The notes under the pieces are model-generated. The model saw only the letters and a program-made list of their open reading frames with translations. It ran no database searches and was not told where the DNA came from. From assembly GCA_947247005.1 (NCBI GenBank), contig OX365947.1:4602530-4666529 (forward strand): a stretch of 64,000 nt of DNA, written 5' to 3'. Numbering within the stretch: position 1 is the first letter of the stretch; each line of letters opens with the position of its first letter. Below, one piece after another: positions 45,268-60,500 of this stretch. The translations under genes were made by a program, and so were the position numbers. Source of the stretch: Spisula solida. Lineage: Eukaryota; Mollusca; Bivalvia; Venerida; Mactridae.

Positions 45268-45335
45268 AATGTATTCGTGATCAACTTGGCGATCATCAGG
45301 AAAAAGTGAAAAGTTTGTGGCGAAAGTTACAAGTA
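45268..45335 (+). other. 5' untranslated part of SLC16-like first coding exon, with a 3-codon uORF
   Basis: An acceptor tttcag ends at 45267, so an unlocated exon lies upstream. The leader contains ATG TAT TCG TGA at 45269-45280, out of frame with the main start. The main frame is open back to the acceptor, so an upstream exon could also supply an earlier start. Confidence 0.55.
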
Positions 45336-45588
45336 ATGGGCAGAAAGTTGAAAACAGAACCGAGTCCGGACAGCAGTTCGGCCAGTTCCGGTTCGTACGA
45401 CGACAATGCCCCGGATGGTGGTTGGGGATGGGTCGTCTGCTTCGGGTCATTTCTTCTAAACTTTATATTGGACGGAACAATGTTCTCATTCGGAGTGCTT
45501 CTGTTGGAATTATTGGATTATTTTGGACAAGGGAAAGCGAAAACCTCGTGGATAGGATCTTCCTTGCTTGGAATGAGTATGTTCTTAG
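45336..45588 (+). CDS. SLC16-like coding exon 1
   Basis: ATG at 45336 gives a 25-residue Ser-rich cytoplasmic N-terminus before PDGGWGWVV and TM1, then KTSWIGSSLLGMSMFL (TM2). Donor TTAG|GTAAGT. An in-frame non-ATG stretch precedes the ATG, so this is the first visible start. Confidence 0.88.
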
Positions 45589-48500
45589 GTAAGTACCTAA
45601 TCTAGTCGATGTTCCATTGTATCCACGTGACCGCATTCAACGTCATCATTTCCATCATCAGCATCATCAACTGTAACATTATCACAATCATTTCCCCATC
45701 TTCATTATCATCATCATTATCATCATTATCATCATCATCACCGCCACCAACAACAACCACAAAAAACCCCCAAAAACACAACAACAACAAAAACAACAAC
45801 AACATCATCATCATCATTATAATCAACATCAACAGTATCATCAGCATCAGCAGCAACAACAATAACAACAACAAAATCATCATCATCAGCGGAAACAAAA
45901 ATGATAATAACAACAACATCATCAGCATTATCATCACCATCATAATCCCCATCATCATTAGCAGCAGCAGCATCAACAGCAGCATCAGCAGCAACAGTAA
46001 GCAGCAGTAACAACAATAACAACAACAAATAGATTGACAAATAGCATTGTTCGAACATTAGTTTAGTTGCTGCAGACTCATGAACGCCGTATGTACTTTC
46101 CGAATACAGTAACTAATACATGAAGCTGTTTGACTAATGTACCTACTCAGCATATATAGAACAGGGTCATACATTTACTCCTATCTAAATACCCATCACC
46201 TGTAAGTAGATCTATTATGTCAGATAACATACTAACCTCAAAGCATAGTATGAGTCTAGTTATATAGTCACACCTGGACACACGTACACCAGGATGTTTA
46301 CAACAATCGATCATATACACTAGACTCCTAAGACTACAAGTACTAGTTTTATTTCCATGCAAATCTTTGTTTGAATCAATCAGAACACTAATACTCGCCG
46401 CTGCTAACTAGATAACGTTTTTATCAATAACATACTAGTCAGTACTATGTATCATTTTTTTGTGCTTTCCCTAGAAATCATATTTTGTTCTTGCACTATC
46501 AGTCCAAGTAACCGCTTTGGACTTCAAAGAAATACATTAAGTGCATAAGAAAAAAATGTTTAAGAGTTGTCTAACGTTTAGAGCATTGGTCTGCGTGATC
46601 ACAGCACTACATGTACTTCGTTCTAAGTGTGTTATGTACAATCTGAATCTCAAATATTGAACTCAACTGAGGCAAAAATGCAACTAAAAGGTTGAAATAA
46701 ATAACTGAGCGTGAGAGTGCTCTCAAAGAGTTTCGTAATATTGGATCAGGGCCTGTATACATACATAAAGCAGTTCAAAGTGATATTGGAACAGGGCCTG
46801 TATACATACATAAAGCAGTTCAAAGTGATATTGGAACAGGGCCTGTATACATACATAAAGCAGTTCAAAGTGATATTGGAACAGGGCCTACATACACGCA
46901 TAAACCATTACTTGCACTAAGAGGTTCATCAAGTTTAATATGCCGAGAATCTTTATTACCGAAACATAAAGTTGTTGATGCTCAATACGTTTCATGTTTT
47001 ATTATGTTGTTAAATGTAACGATCAAAACCACCAGAAGGAATCCATCATATAAGGGGGGAATATTGTTATTTTTTATGGTGTTTCAACAACTTGTATCTA
47101 ACTTTGATGTTCGGCAATTATACCTCGAGGGTTGTTACGTAATTATGTGCAATCTTGATGACTCAGGTTATGATTGCCATTTTTGTTACTTAGAATGTTT
47201 TGTGTGCTGATTTTTTTCTCAGCAAGTTACACATGTTGTATTTACAACATGAAAGATTCAATAAAACGTAATTGTAATAAGTGCTGATACATCACTGTTA
47301 AATGATTAAATACAGACAAGTATGTTACATACAAATATGTAATACAATGTATTATGTATTCAGACTTATGGTCCGTCCGTCCGTCCGTCCGTCCGTCCGT
47401 CCGTCTGTTTGTCTGTCTGAATCAACGGAATTTCAACCGCACGAATTTGTTATCTTACCGCAATCTATGAAATTTAATATTCAGGAAAGAAAACAAAATT
47501 TTATGTTGAAAACATTTAATTAGCACAGACTAGATCTAATCCCCATTAATAATCGTTTTCTTGTATCGATCACTACTAACGTTTACGTACTCTAATAATT
47601 CCTTTGAAGATAATCAACATTATGTGCTTTTCTTGTATGATGGATGATTGGGCATATATTGTACCGTATTCCAGGGTTAACTCGCGGGTGGGGCATACGA
47701 TGCACCGTATTCCAGGGTTAACTCGCGGGTGGGGCATACGATGCACCGTATTCCAGGGTTAAATCGCAGGTGGGGTATACGATGCACCGTATTCCAGGGT
47801 TAAATCGCAGGTGGGGTATACGATGCACCGTATTCCAGGGTTAAATCGCAGGTGGGGTATACGATGCACCGTATTCCAGGGTTAAATCGCAGGTGGGGTA
47901 TACGATGCACCGTATTCCAGGGTTAACTCGCGGGTGGGGCATACGATGCACCGTATTCCAGGGTTAAATCGCAGGTGGGGTATACGATGCACCGTATTCC
48001 AGGGTTAAATCGCAGGTGGGGTATACGATGCACCGTATTCCAGGGTTAAATCGCAGGTGGGGTATACGATGCACCGTATTCCAGGGTTAAATCGCAGGTG
48101 GGGTATACGATGCACCGTATTCCAGGGTTAATTCGCAGGTGGGGTATACGATGCACCGTATTCTAGGGTTAATTCGCGGGTGAGGTTTACGATGCACCGT
48201 ATTCCAGGGTTAATTCGCGGGTGGGGTATACGATGCACCGTATTCCAGGGTTAATTCGCAGGTGGGGTATACGATGCACCATATTCCAGGGTTAATTCGC
48301 GGGTGGGGTATACGATGCACCGTATTCCAGGGTTAATTCGCGGGTGAGGTTTACGATGCACCGTATTCCAGGGTTAATTCGCAGGTGGGGTATACGATGC
48401 ACCGTATTCCAGGGTTAATTCGCAGGTGGGGTATACGTGGTACCATATTCCAGGGTTAATTGGCGGGTGAGGTTTACGATGTGCCGTATTCCAGGGTTTA

Positions 48501-51500
48501 ATTCGCGGGTGAGGTATACGATGTGCCGTATTCCAGGGTTAATTCGCGGGTGAGGTATACGATGTGCCGTATTCCAGGGTTAATTCGCGGGTGAGGTATA
48601 CGATGTGCCGTATTCCAGGGTTAATTCGCGGGTGAGGTATAGGATGTGCCGTATTCCAGGGTTAATTCACGAACAAGAATAGTAGAGAAATTGGCTCAAA
48701 ACACTATTTCACGATTGACTTATTCGTAAATTTTACCAATTAATGTTTAAAAAAATCGCAGTTTCAATTGACCTAAAATGTACGTTAATTAAAAGTATTT
48801 AATTTGACGAAATAATTATTAGCAACCGCTGATATAAAAAAGTGGTAATTAGTATAATATAGCAGGCAAAAAATACTCATCAACTAATTAAAACATGATT
48901 TAATCCAGAGAATTTGACACGACTCTCGACCTTCAATTAGCATAATTTAACAGCGGATATATTATCTATATTAATTATCCCGGCTGTATGTTTTCATAGG
49001 CGGGGAGTATCACGAGTACGCTCGATGTGTAATACCAACACAAATCTAAAGAACCGATATTGCATGATTAGCTCGCGGAAATTTATACGTGTATATTCAA
49101 CGCAAGTACCTTGTTATATATTAATGCATAAAGGTCACGATCAGTTCAAATTCTCTGTGCTATAATCGAACCTGAAGGTACAGTCATACAGGCATAGTTA
49201 ATATCGTCCTACTGTGGTTTCTGCTACAGCAAAACCTCGAAAATACGAGCATCGATGCTACGCGCATCCGGCCTATGTCGAGCAAAATTCGAATTCCCGT
49301 CAAATTTGCTCTATGCTGTATATTAATTTATCCCTTTAAGTCGGTTAGAGTCATACATACATAGTTGATATCGTCCTAGTGTGGTTTCTGCTATATGTTA
49401 TAAATGCACATACTGATATGCCATACTGCTATTTGCGCCAGTCCTTTATTTTCAAAGATTTTGAGAGAACGCCTACCAATTTCTAAATCAAAATAAGACG
49501 AATTCACACCTGTTGCGAAATAATTTATTTATATTCTTGGTCAGTTTCTACATCCTCATATATCAGTGTTTAGTCCAGTTCCCAGACTACCACACACACA
49601 AAGGTGACGAATACTCTGGTGAACGAGAATGAGTTTCTAGGGCCTGTTAATTTATTTTAGCTCTACACTCAACCATTTTTCAAATTCACTTTTCAAACCC
49701 CAAATACGTTTAACTGTGACCACAATGTTTGACGATAGTTTGCTCACAAACGTTAAATATATGCAATTGTCCTAACACTTGAATCAATAAAAATCAAAAC
49801 CACGTGTCAAAGAATGCATGATCAGTCATTCGATAAATTTTGTATTTTCGCAATCAAATAATGTGATCACAGTGAAAGGTATTTCGGGTTTGAAAAGTGA
49901 CCAATTAGAAATGTGGTTGGGTGTATTGCCATACATGTTCGACAACTTATATCAAACACTCTCGACACCTCACCAGTCCTGATTGGGTATTTTGGTATAG
50001 GGGAAGCCAGTTTCCCTTTCATCGGATCATTTGAGAGATCACCTATTTATATGCAAAGTGCCCATCGGCAATCTTTTGGATGAATGAACAATAAAACCAA
50101 TCATTCACAAACAGCTAGTTGGTGGGTACATTTCGAGGGTTGCCCGCAAAACCGCCGTAACTGTTTATTATCAAAGAAGGATGTACAAGTCTTACAGGCA
50201 ACCCTCGAAATTTTGCATATGAATACCTTTATGTACCAACGTGATCTCTCTGCTGGTTAAAGCAAATAGCGGCAGGGATCCATTTTCCCAATTTCAGTAA
50301 AAGGTACCTTTCCAATTTGAAAATGATCCATTTTCCCAATTTCAGGGAAAACAATTCCCAATCTGGTTCTGCAATGTTGCATCTAGGCTGCATAATTCAT
50401 ACTCAGATCAAAAGTTCGTGCATTTTATATGAAGAAATGCATGACATATCATGCACAAACCATTTTATGTTCAATTTCGTCATTAATTAGATAGATACAT
50501 TTGTTTTTAAGAATTCACAACTTCTTACAAAAAGTTCCAATTTGCGTCAAAACGCTTCGAATTTTCCCAATTTGTCCCGTACTAGTACATTTCCCATCAA
50601 GTCAAGCAAAAAAAGCACTTCGTCAGTTGCAGTCAGTAAGGATAACGCTGATTTCTGAAACCCTTAGTGGACTTGTGGAATCCATGTGGACGCATACTAC
50701 TGTACATGTACCCTTTATTAACACCATGCTATTGTATGTCTTGTAGATTTTACATGTACAATATTATATATATATATATTACAATGTATACTATACGCAT
50801 ACATGTAGTGTATTCATATATATATCGCTGCTACTTATGACCCGTAACTTATAAGTTATAAGACCCATGCATATTTAAAATCTGCATCACGAGGCGCTTC
50901 TGATGAACCTGTTTTCACTTTTGTACTTACGACCCTTTTCTTAGAACTAAGCCATCGATATGTTGACCTCTTAGAACTCATTTTGATGGTAATATAACTA
51001 CTGATGACGTGCTGAGCTGTTTTATTAACCGCGAACCAATAAATTACGCGGTACATACTTTTAAATGTCGATATATTTTTATTTAGTTAATTGTATTTTA
51101 CGATGTAATTAATGGAAACAATCTCGTATTATGTCGACGCAGGTGGTTTAGTAGTCTATTCCCGTAATTGAATGAAAACCAAACATTAACAAAATGAGTG
51201 TTCTTTTTTTTCTAAAAAAAGAACACCAACTATCGTAACGTGAACGTAACTTTGGACCTGTATCCTATACTTAGGACTTTGAATTTCAATGTTTTATACA
51301 AAAGAAGAAGACGTTTATTTCTTATCAATATACACAACAAATGTAATTTACGATTAGGCCAGAGATCACCCATGATCATAACTTGTTATTTTATACATAA
51401 AGTTTGTATTTTCTGCAGTATGATACAATTAAATGCGAACGTATATATATAAACACGTTGTTTGAGTGTGAAAGTTGTCCGATTATTTACATTAACTGTC

Positions 51501-54500
51501 TTACATTCTATTTATAACTCTAACACCACGAGTAGCTATTTTCGTCTACTTGGAAAACACATGAATACAGGTGATATGTACAGTATTACTCATGCTAGGA
51601 TCTACAGGAAGTTGCATCGACGTAACAACTTGTAACAAACTTGTCTGTTCGGCTTGCTACATCATTGCAACATGCTAAATATTGTATTTTAAATGTTGCA
51701 TTTTACACTGAATACATGCATCATTGCTGTATAATAGCTTTTAAACAAAGCTTTATATAGTGTGTCATCGACATCATGATCACCATCGCCCCGTCGTTAC
51801 CATCATCGTAATCGTAATCGTCGTCGTCATCATCATCATTGTCCTAATCATTATTGTCCTAATCATTGTCCTAATCATTGTCCTCATCATTGTCCTAACC
51901 ATTGTCATCATCATTGTCATCATCATCGTCATCATCATTGTCATCATCATCGTCATCATCATCGTCATCATCATTGTCATCATCATCGTCATCATCATCG
52001 TCATCATCATTGTCATCATCATCGTCATCATCATTGTCCTCATCATTGTCCTAACCATTGTCATCATCATTGTCATCATCATCGTCATCATCATTGTCAT
52101 CATCATCGTCATCATCATCGTCATCATCATTGTCATCATCATCGTCATCATCATCGTCATCATCATTGTCATCATCATCGTCATCATCATTGTCATCATC
52201 ATTGTCATCATCATTGTCATCATCATTGTCATCAAAGCTATCGTCATCATTATCATTACCATACCTACACCATTATTGTTAAGTTCTACTATAACTCGAC
52301 ATAAGAATATCCCGCGACCCTTTGCAAAGAAGCAGTTGGTAGTTTAAGGGTTATAACAGCAAGTGATGGTTAGGATCACGAACATTTACGAGTACCAACG
52401 AAGAGTTTCCCGAAGTTTAATCAGTTTCAAGTAAAATCCGCCGATCCATGTCAATATACGAGTACTAGTTAGCAAGCTTGAAAAAGAAGCATTTGCATGA
52501 CGTGTAGTACTGACATACTTATGCACGATCTGTGACATGTGATAGATAATCTTAGTCTTTAAATACCAGATTTTGTATTCTTGATACGAGTTTGTGTAGA
52601 TATATACTAGGAACTATTGAGTTACAAACGTCACAGTTAATCATTAGAACAGACATGTACATACAATCGTCATCACTTAAGCCTAGGTCCCACTGAACAT
52701 TTTTTGCCTCGGCCATGTTCTCCCGATGGAAATTAATAAGCTATCGGGATTAGGTTGCTTGTGGTCTAAGGGAAGCTTCGGGACAGTCATTAGACAGTTT
52801 GTGATATCGGAAGGAATTGTGATGATCGGGCGGTATCGGAAGAATCGGGAGAACATCGTCGATGTGGAATATTCCTCAGTGTGACCTAGGCTTTACATTC
52901 ATCACTTACACGTAACGTGACATGAAGTCAGTTTCTCGGTCAAGAACCTTCATAGGTGTGTTAGTGTGTTTATAGAGGTATAGATTAGCTACGTTTCCTA
53001 ACCACTGTTAATACATTCGTTATATCCGTGTTCCTTATTCGAAGTTTTACCTTGCAAATATTAGCAACTTATAACCAGTGTCCTCGTGGTGAATGCAACA
53101 GTGCATCTCACATAGAAGTGAAGAGCTTTTTAGAAAACATGAACAACTGTCTGATAACTACTCTTTACTTTTGGAAAAACATGCTTTATAAACTTTAATT
53201 TGGTCAACATGGCCTGTTCCGATTTTTATGAAAATAGGCTCATAACGAGCGCCTTGTGATGCAGATTTCAAACATGTACGGGTCTTATAAGGTCGTAAGT
53301 AGCAACCTTCTCATTCTGAGCCAGCGATATGTCAAATATCAACATGTCGTTGAATCGTGCCCCTAAGTTGTTAGCTGCTTTTAGAATATGTTGACGTCGT
53401 GTATGAACCCCTTGTAAAGGTTTTATCACCGTATTTACCAGAATCTAGTTACTATAAATAAATGCCAAGCTATTAAACGTAGACGTTTCTTGTCGGACTT
53501 CCGGTTGTAGAACATCAGATGTCCTGTTGTATTACAATTTACATGGCTGGCGGACCTAAAATGGCTACAGTGATTAATATGTAATTGTCGTTGTTTTATC
53601 GCCTTTGGTTGGTACAAAATGTACGCCTTTGATGCACATTGCATCGAAGGTTCTGTTCTTCATTATTAACTATTTCAAATCCAATATTGACGTGAAAGCG
53701 AATTCGAAATCTTTACCCCGTAATTAACTCATTTCAAACGCCCGGCAAATTGACACGCGATACTGACAAGAAAGTGAATTCGAAACATTTTATCCATATT
53801 TAACTCATTTCAAACGCCCGGCATATTGACACGTGATACTGATAAGAAAGTGAATTCTGAATATGTTATCCTTAATTAACTCATTTCAAACGCCCGGCAT
53901 ATTGACACGTGATACTGACAAGAAAGTGAATTCTGAATATGTTATCCTTAATTAACTCATTTCAAACGCCCGGCAAATTAACACGCGATACTGACAAGAA
54001 AGCGAATTCGAAACATTTTATCCATATTTAACTAATTTCAAACGCCCGGCATATTGACACGTGATACTGACAAGAAAGTGAATTCTGAATATGTTATCCT
54101 TAATTAACTCATTTCAAACGCCCGGCATATTGACACGTGATACTAACAAGAAAGCGAATTCGGAACATTTTATCCACAATTAACTCATTTCAAACGCCCG
54201 GCATATTGACAAGAAAGTGAAATCGGAATCTTATATCTCTATAATTAACTATTTCAAACAAAACGAATTGGAAACAAAATGATCACTTTGACTTCAGCTA
54301 GTCTAGATTTGGCAAGATTCAATTCAAACGATCTTTTGATCTGACAGTGGAAGAAAAGCTCGTACGATGCTCACATTTTTGCACATGCATGACGGCATCT
54401 AGTGCTATAAAAAGCGGTCATGATAGAATACAGAAACCGAGTTTCTCACACCTTGTATCAGCTGACAGTAAATAAAAATTATGTCGTAGTTCTCTCGGTG

Positions 54501-57500
54501 CGAAATTTCAGGTACACTAGTAATAGCAGTGTAGCAATACCACGTGACTTTTGGCTACAGGCCCAAGACGAAATTTGTCAGCATCCTGTGAAACATGTAT
54601 TTTCCACGGTTACACAGGGTGCTGGACAAAACGGCACAGCTGCTAAAAAGATATTAAACATGTATACCATGGAATGCAAATAATTTTCCCCTTAGCGTGG
54701 CATATATTTCATAGATATTTTTGAAATGGCGATCTCCATACGCATAGCAAAACGAGGGTTTGAAAATGCAATAGCCCCATTAATTAGTCTCCGATGTTCA
54801 CTCTGTTTGCGCCATGGACGCTAGTTTAAAATATAATCAACTTGTTATACGCCTTCTCGTTCCCTTTAATAAGTAGTATATCTTCTATTTGCAGGACCTG
54901 TGGTTAGTATGCTGCTGGAGAGATTCAGTTGTCGACAGATAACTATTGTCGGTACACTGGTGTCTGTGTGTGCGTTTGTAGTCAGTGTGTTTTCACCAAA
55001 TGTTGAAATGTTGATCCTGACGTATGGTATTATTGGAGGTAAGTGTTCATATAACTGGTCTAACATTTCGCCCGTCCAGTTGGTATATTATCGTTTTGCG
55101 TTAAAGACCCATTGTGAGTATTGCAGTCCTACGGAGAACAGCCAGTCATTGAACTGAATATAATATGTGTACCTACTATACAAGACTAATTTTAATGCAA
55201 AGCATCAAAGACGGCGCACATGTTCTCAAATATCGCAAAGATAGAGGTCAACGTTGAAAGAGCTCTATACATTTTGTAATTTATATCATAAGGTCTCTAG
55301 TAGGGCAGTCGGTTCGTTACACGTGACAGTTGTCTACAACGGTCAACCCTGAAATATCTATTTAAGGTCTCTGACAGGGGGTCGGGTAGTAGTAGGTGGC
55401 AGTTTTCTACGACCGACAACCCTGAAATGTCTATATAAGATCTCTGACAGGAAGTTGGTTAGCTATAAGTTGCAGTTTTTTTCTGACGTTCAACCTGGTT
55501 CACAATCGAACCTATCGCAAACGTGCTTTGCCGGCAAACATGTTGTCGAAACAATAAATGTTATTGCAATATCAACCTACTAAATTGTTTTTATTTCTTT
55601 TTTGAAAAGGAAATAAATGACTCACTACTGTTAAGGAGATTAAAATAACCGTACGTGTTCTGTTTAATGCATGTTGGTCTGGAAAAACAGTATTTTACAT
55701 ACAATACGTGTATTAGTCAGCATAACATGTTTGCCAAAAACTTAGAATTAGTCCACTTCGGCTAATGCCAAACTTATTGTTAGAAACTGTGAAAAATAGC
55801 CATTTCGTGTTTAAAATACTGAACATTGTCTGTTTCAGGTGTGGGATTCTGTATGACGTTTGTGTCAGCAATCATTGTCGTTGGTTTATATTTTAATCGC
55901 AGGAGAGCCATAGCAACTGGAATTGCCATGAGTGGCAGCGGTCTTGGAACATTTGCGTACGCATACTTGACCAATTTCCTCATTTCAACATTTGACTGGA
56001 GGGGCACTATTCTCATTCTAAGTGGCATATTGCTCAACGGTGTAGTTTGTGGGTTGTTATTCCGACCCTTATTGCCTTCAAAATTAAACGAAAGTAGATC
56101 TGAAACAGTGTCACGTGACAAAAATGACGTCATTGATTCCGGTGAAATAAAGATACTTCTACCAAAAATGGATTCGCAAGTGAACTATCTTAAAGCATCG
56201 GCTTTGCCCACACGGTTGTCAATGAGCACGGATATAACAATGATTCAGAAAGACTTTGCCATGGAGTCGTCAGTTGCTAAAAGCTTCTCTAGTCAGAGCG
56301 ACTGCAGAAAACGCGAGTTTCAAACAATCTCAAACCAAATGTCTAAGAAGGACATATTCTACAGTGGTTCTTTAAGACGCCTTCCACATCAAGGTGACTC
56401 TCAAATACTGTTGCCACGCTCTGTTAAATTCCAAGATACGGACTCAGACGACAAGAACAAATCCTTTTTGGCTACATGTGTGGAAACCACTAAAAGCAAC
56501 TTGTCGTTGTTTAATGATAAGGTGTTTGTGCTGCTGCTGTTCACAAACGTTTGTTGGACAGGTAAAACAAAACATCTATTTTATCAATTTACATCATTAT
56601 AATAACACTATTCCGTTTATTTATGCCACACCGATATAATCTAGTCACACGTCGAGAATTTCAGTTTTTAAAACCTTTGCCTTAAAGCAAATCTATAACA
56701 TGATCTAAACACTTTGATGTGGTGAAAGCATTTCATTTTACATTCTTATCTATGTTTGATTTGAATGAGCAAACTGTATACGATGTTACATTTGCGTATA
56801 CTAGTAAGGGACCACTTGCTGCTGGATATATCACTGGCTTAAAGTTAGAAGGTCGTAGGTAAAAAATAAATATTTTGAGAAAACAAGAAAAAATGTCTGA
56901 AAACTAACATTACTCTATACTTATGGAAAAACAAGCTCTTTCAACTTCAGTTCCGTCAGCATGACCATTTCTGATTTTCACGAAAATAGGCTCATAAGAA
57001 GCGCATTGAGATGCAGATTGCAAATATGTCTCAGTCTTATAAGGTCGTAAGTAGTCCTTACGACCTTCTAATTCTAAGCTAGCGATATGACAAAATCAAC
57101 ATCGTGATCTAGAAACACATATAAATATGTTTTTAAACAAACCAAACAAATGGTGCCTGTTCCAGCTATATCAAACTTCTGCTATTGAAATGTAAAACCT
57201 TTCAAGATTTTGGAACATCTAGCGTAACATAGTTTTCATATTTTTATCAAGTTCAAAGGTTTTTGGCATAATCAGCATTTTGATGTCGCGAGAGTGTCAT
57301 AAGCCATTAGACATGACAATGGTAATTACACTTTGTAATAAAGCTTTCACATGTGATCGTTTAATGTATGTAGCAGATATCGTTAAAGTGACGTCACAAT
57401 GATAGTTGCAGAAAGTAGTATTTGTGACGTTTCGGTAGAAAAATATATTTGAGATAAGAATACTTGTTCATTTAGAATTATTGAAGTCGTTTTGTAAAAT

Positions 57501-60500
57501 TGAAAAAAAATCGCTATTTTATTTTATCATTCAACTCATTTATTAAATTCAATATGAAAAACAAAATATCCTCTATATCACGTGCATCACTATATATAAG
57601 TACATCGCGTAAAATTGGTAATTTTGATGAACTTACGAGATACAAGACTATTTGCACTTCTATGACAACATTTATGCTAATGAACCTACTTATATATTCA
57701 GTTTGATATGATATGTTGTATAACGTTACCAATAACACTGCAACAAACGTCCCATGTGATATGGACACTTTAATACATTGTACAGTGAAGTCAATGATAC
57801 GTATAAAGTACTAACATTATGATGATGGTATCTCACCGCTGACACTATTAACTGTTATATCATCATATATTGTATGTGATTTGAACTTACATATGTTACA
57901 AAACTATCTATACCCGTCCACAGCATTCACAAAGCAATGGTACATAATGTTGCTTTCGTATAATGCCTCTTGTAAATATGAGAATGATATTGAAATTATG
58001 TCAATACAACTGTCCCTAACATCAGTAACACTGTCCCTTACATTAGTAACATAATCATAAGACTACATGAATCCCTTTCCTTTAAACATTGTCGATTCAT
58101 ATCAACTATTTCTATTAGTTTATCTGAAAATATAAAACATGTGTTCATTGACTGACCGTCGTTATGTTTGTTTACACCCATTTGGAGATATATAGATACA
58201 TTTGTATATACATTGTTATAATTATGTAATCACCACCAACAACAGCAACAGAACTAACAGCAACAGCAACAATAGCAATGAAATTAATACCAACAAGTAA
58301 CTCAAAAGTAACCCTTTATACATGTTGTATAACATATAACTGGTTTATACAATTAACTTGTAATATACACTTGTACATGTATCGAGTATCGGAAATTATG
58401 AATGACTGTAGCTCAATACTTCGTTCGTCTAGCAAAATTTGTGTAACTGTCAAACAATCAAAAATGAAATTTTGGAATGAACGTTATTTGTCTGAATGTT
58501 CTCGCTAACAGCACTGATGTCTGGATAATGAGGGTGAACTTTTGTTTCCTTGTTTCATTTTATATTCATAATGTAATTACAACGTTAAATTTCAATTAGG
58601 TTGAATGACTGATACGCTATGTAAATACAGGACTTTAGTCATGCTATATATAAATATAATACCATCAATATTTTAGATGCCCATTCGAACAAAATATTTT
58701 TACAGACCTCTTTGAAATTGAATACAGAAAACATTTATGTCAGGCAAGAATCTTACAACTTTGAACACAACACTATATAGTCATTATGAGAACTAACAAA
58801 GTCGTTATGTTGTTGTCTATGACGCACCTCTTCACCACACCCATATATCGTATAAATGCATTCTTTTTTCAGGTCGGGCCTAGAATGGTCACGTGAATCT
58901 GACCTGCGGACGGGCCTCGACATTTTGTAATTTTCAGTGAGTTATTTGATGAATGGGGGAAAGTATCGTGTTGGGAATATAGAAACTATCAGACAAAGTA
59001 ATCAAACTATAAAACCCCGACCTTTATAGTAAATATGCTTCCAATTCCTGTCTCTAGTCTCACGCATCCTTTATCAGGTTTAAGTAACTGATTCCTGAAT
59101 TGCTTTAATATGTCTGGGGTTTTCTGATAGTCACTGTTTTGTCTTCATGATCAACGAAATCGAACTTATTTAAATTTTCTTATTTTCAGACCGTGAAAAT
59201 CCAGTCATTGTCATGAAGTCTCATTGGGTAAAACAACATCAACAACATATCTTGTTGTAAATCAAATTAATTCTTACTAGTCCACCCCTACCTCAATTTC
59301 TATTTTTCAACTTCTCCAATAGTAACTTTAGGACATTCCAAATTGTTGATTTCCTTGAAAATGACTGGGTTTTATGTATATGTTGAATTTAAAGCATGTC
59401 TGTATCCTGTTTAATTATGAAATGACAAATCTAAATGATGAAGTCACATAATTGTACTAAAGATTGTTATAATCTCATTGTAGTCCAATATCTTGACATA
59501 TTCGTAAAGGACCATCTTTCTTTTGTACCTTTGTAACGTATTGTTTTCAAGTACCTATTGACTTAATATCATTATAAATAGCCAGTCGCTTTTACGTTTC
59601 ATTTTGTGTAATCTATTATTATAACCCTGCTCTGTTTAGTACGAACATAAATCATAACGAACGTAAATATTGTATAATCCAACATAATTATCGACATTGT
59701 TTACATTGTGTGTCTATCTTCCTTTCAGTACAATCGGTGCCATTGACGTATATTCCTGATCTTGGTGTCTCCAAGAACTTACCAACCTCACAGGCAGCCA
59801 TGTTGATCTCTATTGTTGGCGTCACAAACATATTCGGTCGTATATTATCAGGGATAATCACCGACCTATTCCACATCAAGAGTTCTGTGACGTACACCAT
59901 CGCCTTGTTTACGGCGTCAATAGTTAATTTTCTGATGCCATGGTGTGAAGATTTTCTCAGTCTGGCTATATGTGGTGCCGTGTTTGGTTTATGCATGGGT
60001 GAGCATACACTTCGTTAACTAATGTTATTTTCAAGGAGCAATTAATGTTACTATGTATAGCTACGGCTGTATCAATGACCAATTTAATGTTACTATTTTT
60101 AGCTACTGCTGTATCAATGACCAATTTAATGTTACTATTTTAGCTACTGCTGTATCAATGACCAATTTAATGTTACTATTTTAGCTACTGCTGTATCAAT
60201 GACCAATTTAATGTTACTATTTTTAGCTACTGCTGTATCAATGACCAATCTAATGTTACTATTTTTAGCTAATGCTGTATCAATGACCAATCGAATGTTA
60301 CTATGTTTAGCTACGGCTGTATCAACGACCAATTTAATGTTACTATTTTTAGCTACTGCTGTATCAATGACCAATCTAATGTTACTATTTTTAACTTCGG
60401 ATGTATCAATGACCAATTTAATGTGACTGCTATATCAATTAGCAATTTAATTTTACTATTTTAACTATCGCTGTATCAATGATCAATTTAATGTTTCTAT

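Noticed and set aside
45237..45335. Earlier start of the SLC16-like protein at 45237
   Set aside because: That codon is TTG and lies upstream of a good splice acceptor (tttcag at 45262-45267). The first ATG in frame is 45336.
44322..48666. CRISPR-like arrays
   Set aside because: Tandem units of 41-64 bp have no unique spacers and the genome is eukaryotic.
51760..52347. 195-codon Val/Ile-rich and 160-codon Met/Thr frames
   Set aside because: Translation of a tcatcatcg microsatellite; not a membrane protein.
60199..60426. 75-codon frame of LMLLFLATAVSMTN repeats as a gene
   Set aside because: It is the 42-bp part of the intronic acceptor array; kept as a splicing observation only.
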